In this document: in pieces, positions 16,034 through 21,179 of the stretch
Layout: every line of letters begins with the position of its first letter
Position numbering within the stretch: the stretch's first letter is position 1
Source of the DNA: Candidatus Fibrimonadales bacterium
Lineage (GTDB): Bacteria; Fibrobacterota; Fibrobacteria; Fibrobacterales; Fibrobacteraceae
Assembly: GCA_009777135.1 (NCBI GenBank)
Contig: WRMM01000003.1
Coordinates: 1 to 21,179, forward strand
Direction: 5' to 3'
Length of the DNA: 21,179 bases
The notes under the pieces: generated by a model
The model's database searches: none
What the model saw: only the letters and a program-made list of their open reading frames with translations
Told to the model about the DNA's origin: nothing
Program-made: the position numbers and the translations under genes

Positions 16034-19000
16034 ATGAATAAATACCTTTATTTTGCCAAAACAGCGTTTTTTACACTGTTTATTAGCGTATTAGCAGTAG
16101 CCAGCTCAACCGTAAACGAAACTCTCAAAGGTATTATTTACCCAGGGAGCTATGGCATCAAGCTCTCCGAAAACCAAATTATAGACCCTTACACCATAGC
16201 AAGCGGTGTAAATATTACGCTTTCTTCAGAAGATGGCAAAGAATATGCCATAGAATTGTCTTCTTCTGCAGGCGCAATGTTTACCGTAAATGCAGGAGCT
16301 TCGCTTACGCTGGAAGAAGGCATAACCTTGAAAGGACGAAGCGCAACTACTTATCCGGTTGTGCTTAACGAAGGGGAGTTCGTGATGAATGGCGGCACTA
16401 TCACAGGAAATGTGAACAACAGCGGTGATGGCACCAGAAGAGCCGGTGGTGTTAGCGTGAATAACGGCGGCGTATTCATTATGAATGGCGGAGAAATTAA
16501 CAACAACACCTTCTCAGGAAGCGGCATTATAGGCGGCGCCGGCGCAGTGCTTGTTTATAGCTTGCCTACCGCTCCCACCGATAACCAAAGTAAATTTATT
16601 ATGAAAGATGGTATTATTACCGGAAATACCAACAGCGCAATGGGTGGCTCAAACAACGGTGCCGGCGGTGTTTATGTGTCAGACGCTTTGTTTGAAATGG
16701 AAGGCGGCACCATCAGCAATAATCAGCAAACAGGGACAAATGTTCCTCGCGGTGGCGGTGGCGTGTATCTAGCCAACACCAGCAGGTTCACCATGAGCGG
16801 TGGAACTATCGAAGATAACACGGCTGTCGGAACGCTTTACAAAGGCTCCGGCGTTTATGTAAATCAAACATCGCGCATCTATTTTTCTGGCAAGCCCATT
16901 ATTAAAGACGGTATTTTTGCAACAGGCGAACTTTCTCAAAGACTGTTCATTGAAGGTAATTTTGAGGAAAATGCATTGGTTACAATTGAAGGTTACACTG
17001 CAGCAGATTTAGCCCCCGGAAACAATGTTACAGGCGCGTTTGCCGATTTAAATGAAACCACAGCAAAAGCTTTTGCCAGCAAAGATGGAACGCTTTTCGG
17101 CGTAAAAAATGGCAACCGTGTTATATGGGGAAGATACAGCATATCGCTCTCAGAAACAGGGACTTACAATTTTGCCGCTGCCAATTATGGCTATGCAGCG
17201 CAGGTACAAACCGTAACGGTAACAAACACAGGAGGCTATGCAACAGGCAATTTAACTGTTGCATTCAACAACGGCAACTTTGAAATTCTAAACAACGATG
17301 CAGCTTTAGGCATCGCTGCAATGAATGAAACTGCAACCTTCCAAATTGCACCCAAAAAAAACTTGAGCGTAGGCACATACACGGCAACGGTAACTGTGTC
17401 TGGCCAATACAATATTTCAGAGAGTTTTGATGTTAGTTTTACAGTAAACAAAGCACCGCTAACCCTGCGCGTAATTGACACAACCATTTACGTTGGCAGC
17501 CCCGAGCCGGCCTCGTATTTCTACGCCTTAACGGTATTAATGAACGAAGATACAAAAGAAACAGCAATTAATGCTTCGGAACTTAAATTTGCATTAGACC
17601 TTCCATTCAACAATTCAACGGAGGGTAAATTTATAGTAACGCCAAGCGGTGCCACAGCTAATAATTATGAGATTATGTACAAAACCGGAACGCTAACAGT
17701 AAGCAGCAAAATTTCCGTTGATATAACCATAGATTTGCCAGATATCACCTACGGAGAAGAATATAGCGACCCTGCTGTAAAGGTGGACGGAAATCCCGTT
17801 ACTGATTTTGATAAAGTTAGCTATATATATGAGGGAACAACATACGAGGGAATAATGGGAGACGGCTCACACTACGGGCCAACAAAAGAAAAGCCTGCCA
17901 ACCCAGGCGAATATACCGTAACAGTGGTTTATCAAGACGAAAGCCATTATGGCAGCAAAACAGAGCATTTTACCATAGAGAAAAAAAGTTTGTCATGGAG
18001 AACCGCCTCTGTTCAAACCAAACCTTATGATGGCAAAGTAACCGCATATATTTCTGCCCACCCGGCATTGAGCGGCGTGATTAGCGGTGATATAGCAAGC
18101 GTTGTTTACGGCACGGCAACTTTCAAAAACGCAGACGTTGCAAAAGACATTCCTATTATTGCATTAGACTATGGCATAGCTGGCAATGATGCATGGAAAT
18201 ATAATGCGCCAAGCGAACAGCCAAAATTCAATGATGGAGAGATTGTTAAAGCAACTGCGCCAAGCAATATAACCACAGCAGAGCTGATTTTTTTTGAAGC
18301 GGGGGAACAAACAATAAATTTAGATTCCTTCCTTCCAGTTGTTGTTGGCAATTATGGCACAATAAACTACCCAAAAATTAGCTTAGAAACTGCAGGAGGA
18401 TTTTCTCCATATATTGAAGATATAGAGAATGGTTTGATGCTGATAAACGTTACGGATGCTGGAAACGCTACTATCATAGTAACGATAGAGAGCAGAAATT
18501 ACGAAGATTTTACCATTACCGTTCCAGTTAAATCCGTTAGCGGCAACGGCTATACCAATGTTAGCAGCAACATTGCTTTTGAGTCTGGCAGCGCAAGTTA
18601 TAACGGTCAAGAGCAAGAATATAAAAAAGCAACCATAGAAACCTACGACGACGATGAAGATTATTGGACATATACCTACACAACTGTAGATGGCATGCTC
18701 CAAAACGAAAAGCCTTTTGGAGCGGGAAGCTACACCGTAACCGCAATCTATGAAAATGGCACTTATCTCGGAAGCAAGTATGCTACCTTTACCATTTACC
18801 CTGCTGAACAAAACATAGCGTTTGTTAGAAACCCCATAAACAAAGCCTATGGCGACGTTTCCTTTACAAACTCGGTGATTAATTTACCTGCCGATGGCGG
18901 AGCAATAACATATTCAAGCAACGATACCACAATTGCAACGGTGAACCCAAATACAGGCGAGGTAACCATACTTGGCGCTGGCGAAACTGCAATCATAGCA

Positions 19001-19582
19001 GTCGCAGCCACTGTTTCAGGCAAATATAGAAAGTCAAGCATAGTCTATACGCTAATAGTGGAAAAAGCAAAGCAAGACCCACCCGACTTGTCAGATTTAG
19101 TGGAAATCCCAAATACAGAAAGTTCCATTGCGCTTGGCATAACTGATATTGCCAAATACCAAAAAAATGACTGCGAATGGGAATACAGCATAGACCACGG
19201 TCAAACTTGGAAATGCACGCCAGACTTTGGCCAGCTAAACTCAAACTGGGAATACACAATATTAATCCGCAAAAAAGAAACGGATAATTTCTTTGCTTCT
19301 GAACCAGTAGAAGTAATATTCAGAACAATAAGAGAACCTATTTTTGCCGTTGAAAATAAAGAAGGCATGGCAAAATTTTCCATGGTTGCTCCAAATATGG
19401 CAAAAACAGATATTGCAGTGTATGACATCAAAGGAAATATTGTATTTAGGAGATCAAATGTAATGAATGGAGAAAAAATTACTTGGAATATTGCCAAGGG
19501 AATGTATTTTATAGTTACAACCGCCATAGATGAGAACGGCAAAATACACAGATATTCAAGCAAAATAGGAGTTAGAAAATAA
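16034..19582 (+). CDS. Large secreted surface protein: beta-helix, Ig-like/MBG domains, sorting C-terminus
   Basis: This 1182-residue protein has a signal peptide (residues 1-24). Five repeats of the type F-x-M-x-G-G-T-I-x-x-N start near residues 117, 149, 187, 220 and 252 (for example FVMNGGTITGN, FTMSGGTIEDN). The spacing of about 33 residues predicts a right-handed beta-helix. Next come an unnamed beta domain (about 370-470) and MBG/YDG-like modules around 470-760 (ITYGEEYSDPAVKVDG; TKPYDGKVTAY). Further beta domains follow, then a Big_2-type Ig fold near 934-1015 (ITYSSNDTTIATVNPNTGEV). The last 75 residues (IAVYDIKGNIVFRRS ... WNIAKGMYFIVTT) look like the type IX secretion C-terminal sorting domain. 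It starts at ATG 16034 behind AAGGAA, and its stop overlaps the next ATG by one base. It is probably an adhesin or surface scaffold, with no catalytic motif seen. Confidence 0.9.
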   Translation: MNKYLYFAKTAFFTLFISVLAVASSTVNETLKGIIYPGSYGIKLSENQIIDPYTIASGVNITLSSEDGKEYAIELSSSAGAMFTVNAGASLTLEEGITLKGRSATTYPVVLNEGEFVMNGGTITGNVNNSGDGTRRAGGVSVNNGGVFIMNGGEINNNTFSGSGIIGGAGAVLVYSLPTAPTDNQSKFIMKDGIITGNTNSAMGGSNNGAGGVYVSDALFEMEGGTISNNQQTGTNVPRGGGGVYLANTSRFTMSGGTIEDNTAVGTLYKGSGVYVNQTSRIYFSGKPIIKDGIFATGELSQRLFIEGNFEENALVTIEGYTAADLAPGNNVTGAFADLNETTAKAFASKDGTLFGVKNGNRVIWGRYSISLSETGTYNFAAANYGYAAQVQTVTVTNTGGYATGNLTVAFNNGNFEILNNDAALGIAAMNETATFQIAPKKNLSVGTYTATVTVSGQYNISESFDVSFTVNKAPLTLRVIDTTIYVGSPEPASYFYALTVLMNEDTKETAINASELKFALDLPFNNSTEGKFIVTPSGATANNYEIMYKTGTLTVSSKISVDITIDLPDITYGEEYSDPAVKVDGNPVTDFDKVSYIYEGTTYEGIMGDGSHYGPTKEKPANPGEYTVTVVYQDESHYGSKTEHFTIEKKSLSWRTASVQTKPYDGKVTAYISAHPALSGVISGDIASVVYGTATFKNADVAKDIPIIALDYGIAGNDAWKYNAPSEQPKFNDGEIVKATAPSNITTAELIFFEAGEQTINLDSFLPVVVGNYGTINYPKISLETAGGFSPYIEDIENGLMLINVTDAGNATIIVTIESRNYEDFTITVPVKSVSGNGYTNVSSNIAFESGSASYNGQEQEYKKATIETYDDDEDYWTYTYTTVDGMLQNEKPFGAGSYTVTAIYENGTYLGSKYATFTIYPAEQNIAFVRNPINKAYGDVSFTNSVINLPADGGAITYSSNDTTIATVNPNTGEVTILGAGETAIIAVAATVSGKYRKSSIVYTLIVEKAKQDPPDLSDLVEIPNTESSIALGITDIAKYQKNDCEWEYSIDHGQTWKCTPDFGQLNSNWEYTILIRKKETDNFFASEPVEVIFRTIREPIFAVENKEGMAKFSMVAPNMAKTDIAVYDIKGNIVFRRSNVMNGEKITWNIAKGMYFIVTTAIDENGKIHRYSSKIGVRK

Positions 19583-20646
19583 TGAAAAAATTATTGCTAC
19601 CGTTATTAGTGTTGCTTTCAGCAACGCTAGCCTCCGCAGCTGTAAGCGTTAATCGCGATGAGCGCGGCATAATAGTTTCTATGAACGGAGATATATTCTT
19701 TGAATTTAACAAAGCAACTTTGTCTACGTCCAATAAGCCAAAATTGATAGAGCTTGCTAATATCCTTATTGAGCACGAAGAACTTGATGCTCTAATAGAA
19801 GGACATTCCGACAGCATTGGGACAAGGGCGGTCAATTTGAGAATATCCACAGCGCGCGCGCTAAATGTGATGAGTTTCTTAATTGAACACGGAGTCCCTA
19901 AAGATCACCTTGACGCAATAGGCGTTGCTTTCGACAAGCCTGTGGCTAGCAATGCAACTGCAGAAGGCCGCGCTAAAAACCGCAGGGTAGAATTGATAAT
20001 CAAGGAACATCCAAATTCAGACGTGCTTATGGAAAAGCTTACGCAAGCAGCGGAAACTATGAAGGCTGAACCAAAATTTACAGAATTGACTCCCCCGCCC
20101 GATACTGTGCAGACTACTTTAATAGTTGTTCCAGAAACCCAATCTGATTCATCGCTTAGTTGTTTCTTCTTTATGTTTCGGCCAGAGTTTTTGCTTGTAT
20201 CTGGCGAAATATCAACTGTGGGCTTAAATCTGGAATTAGGAAAAATTTACAACAATGGATTTGTTGCATCCATAGACTTTGGCGTTGGCGGACATTATAT
20301 TGGCGGTTGGCTGAATTTAGGTTATGAAATTAAATCTGAATACATGAAAAATACCGTGGGTATTTCTGGCGGCTACCATCACACGGATTTGAAATACAAA
20401 ATTGAAAACGAAAAAGGCAAACTATTGCGAACCGAATGGGGAGAAAATAGGGCTTTTGGCGGAGTTTTTTGGAAACTCCGAGTAGGCAAAAACAGCAATA
20501 TAGACCTTGTAAACAAGGTTGTTTTTGGGCATAAAAGCGATGTTGCTCGCTATGACAGAAATCACTATGAAATCTACAAAGAAGATGGGGTTGGAGTAGT
20601 ATGGTCTATAGGCTTGGGATACACATTCACAGGGAGAATGAAATGA
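19582..20646 (+). CDS. OmpA-domain protein with C-terminal beta-barrel-like region
   Basis: This 354-residue outer-membrane protein has a signal peptide (1-19, LLSATLASA). The peptidoglycan-binding OmpA domain comes first (about 28-142): FFEFNKATLS, IEGHSDSIGTRAVNLRIST and the arginine-rich GRAKNRRVEL. A linker (TPPPDTVQTTLIVVPETQ) leads to about 170 residues of alternating hydrophobic/polar strands rich in aromatic girdle residues, ending SIGLGYTFTGRMK. This resembles a small beta-barrel. In classical OmpA the barrel precedes the periplasmic domain, so the order here is reversed. The start shares one base with the stop of the surface-protein gene, and its own stop overlaps the next ATG (ATGA). 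It is presumably part of the same operon and anchors an outer-membrane complex to peptidoglycan. Confidence 0.88.
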   Translation: MKKLLLPLLVLLSATLASAAVSVNRDERGIIVSMNGDIFFEFNKATLSTSNKPKLIELANILIEHEELDALIEGHSDSIGTRAVNLRISTARALNVMSFLIEHGVPKDHLDAIGVAFDKPVASNATAEGRAKNRRVELIIKEHPNSDVLMEKLTQAAETMKAEPKFTELTPPPDTVQTTLIVVPETQSDSSLSCFFFMFRPEFLLVSGEISTVGLNLELGKIYNNGFVASIDFGVGGHYIGGWLNLGYEIKSEYMKNTVGISGGYHHTDLKYKIENEKGKLLRTEWGENRAFGGVFWKLRVGKNSNIDLVNKVVFGHKSDVARYDRNHYEIYKEDGVGVVWSIGLGYTFTGRMK

Positions 20647-21179
20647 AAAAATTGCTTTTAATATTTTGCATGCTGCTTTTATCCTGCGGCGATTTTATGG
20701 AAGTTACAATAGTAATTGAAGAACTTCATATTGATGAGGGAGACGAAAAAATAAATGACATTGTAAGCGTGTGTCTTCCCGTTGAAAATGGAGTTTTTAC
20801 AATGGGAAGCCCCTTTGACGAAGAAGGCCGTTATATTGATGAAATTCAACGCGAAGTAACATTAACAGAGTCTTTTTGCATAAGCAAATATCCCATTACA
20901 AACAGGGAATTTGCAAAAGTTTTTCCAAACAAGGAATTTCCGGCAGGGCATGAAAATCACCCAGTGGTAAACGTAACATGGCAAGAAGCCATGAATTTTG
21001 CAACCATCAAAGGCGGTACGCTTCCCACCGAAGCACAGTGGGAATACGCTGCTCGCGGTGGCCATAAAAACAGCGGATACAATATGTACAGCGGCGGCAA
21101 CGATATTGACGAGTTTGCATGGCACAAAGGAAATTCAGGCGGCGGCACTCATGCAGTAGGCAATACAAGTTTAATGAAG
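20643..21179 (+). CDS. FGE/SUMF1-domain lipoprotein (3' truncated by window end)
   Basis: An open frame of 179 codons runs off the right edge without a stop. The N-terminus is a lipoprotein signal (MLLLSCG, lipidated Cys15). After a short acidic spacer comes a formylglycine-generating-enzyme-type domain: VENGVFTMGSPFDEEGR, FCISKYPITNREF, HPVVNVTWQEAMNF and the canonical LPTEAQWEYAARGG. The catalytic cysteine region of true FGEs lies beyond the window, so enzyme versus non-catalytic binding protein cannot be decided. Lipid-anchored FGE-like proteins without activity include GldK/PorK of the type IX secretion system. Fibrobacter genomes also carry many FGE-like lipoproteins. Its ATG overlaps the stop of the OmpA-domain gene, so the two are co-translated. 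Confidence 0.9.
   Translation, partial: MKKLLLIFCMLLLSCGDFMEVTIVIEELHIDEGDEKINDIVSVCLPVENGVFTMGSPFDEEGRYIDEIQREVTLTESFCISKYPITNREFAKVFPNKEFPAGHENHPVVNVTWQEAMNFATIKGGTLPTEAQWEYAARGGHKNSGYNMYSGGNDIDEFAWHKGNSGGGTHAVGNTSLMK

Overview
The window looks like a chromosomal stretch from an AT-leaning, Gram-negative-type bacterium of the FCB group, most likely a Fibrobacterota member. This is an inference from three things: poly-serine linkers in lipoproteins, a large secreted beta-helix/Ig-like protein ending in what looks like a type IX secretion (Por-type) sorting domain, and a formylglycine-generating-enzyme-like (FGE) lipoprotein. No rRNA or other definitive taxonomic marker is present.

Region 1 (1-2787) is a cell-wall/amino-acid block. 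It holds the end of a coiled-coil protein, aspartate-semialdehyde dehydrogenase (asd), a small single-pass membrane protein and alanine racemase (alr). It is peppered with heptanucleotide repeats (CTCAACT in one orientation, GAGAATT in the other). Two five-unit arrays lie inside alr and form part of an in-frame 84-nt tandem duplication.

Region 2 (2820-6132) holds envelope proteins: a proline-rich exported protein with a C-terminal membrane hairpin, then two overlapping lipoprotein genes. The two lipoproteins share a four-cysteine module, three copies in the first and one in the second.

Region 3 (6137-12935) is a compact phosphate operon: pstS-pstC-pstA-pstB-phoU followed by a PhoB-like regulator and a PhoR-like kinase, with most genes overlapping or nearly touching. 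PstC carries a PstS-like segment of about 95 residues in the loop after its first membrane helix. A weak PhoP-box-like direct repeat precedes pstS.

Region 4 (12983-15569) is the conserved yceD-rpmF-plsX-fabH cluster (ribosome and fatty acid initiation). A strong sigma70-type promoter sits so close to the yceD start that the transcript is predicted to be nearly leaderless.

Region 5 (15555-21179) is accessory. A minus-strand gene with a duplicated CCCH zinc-binding motif converges on fabH. It is divided by a 20-bp inverted repeat from a divergent operon of three overlapping genes: the 1182-residue surface protein, an OmpA-domain/beta-barrel protein in reversed domain order, and a truncated FGE-type lipoprotein. 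The gene set suggests a surface-display or secretion-linked module, but that role is a hypothesis.

No stretch over 300 bases lacks a gene, and I saw no RNA genes, insertion sequences or CRISPR arrays.
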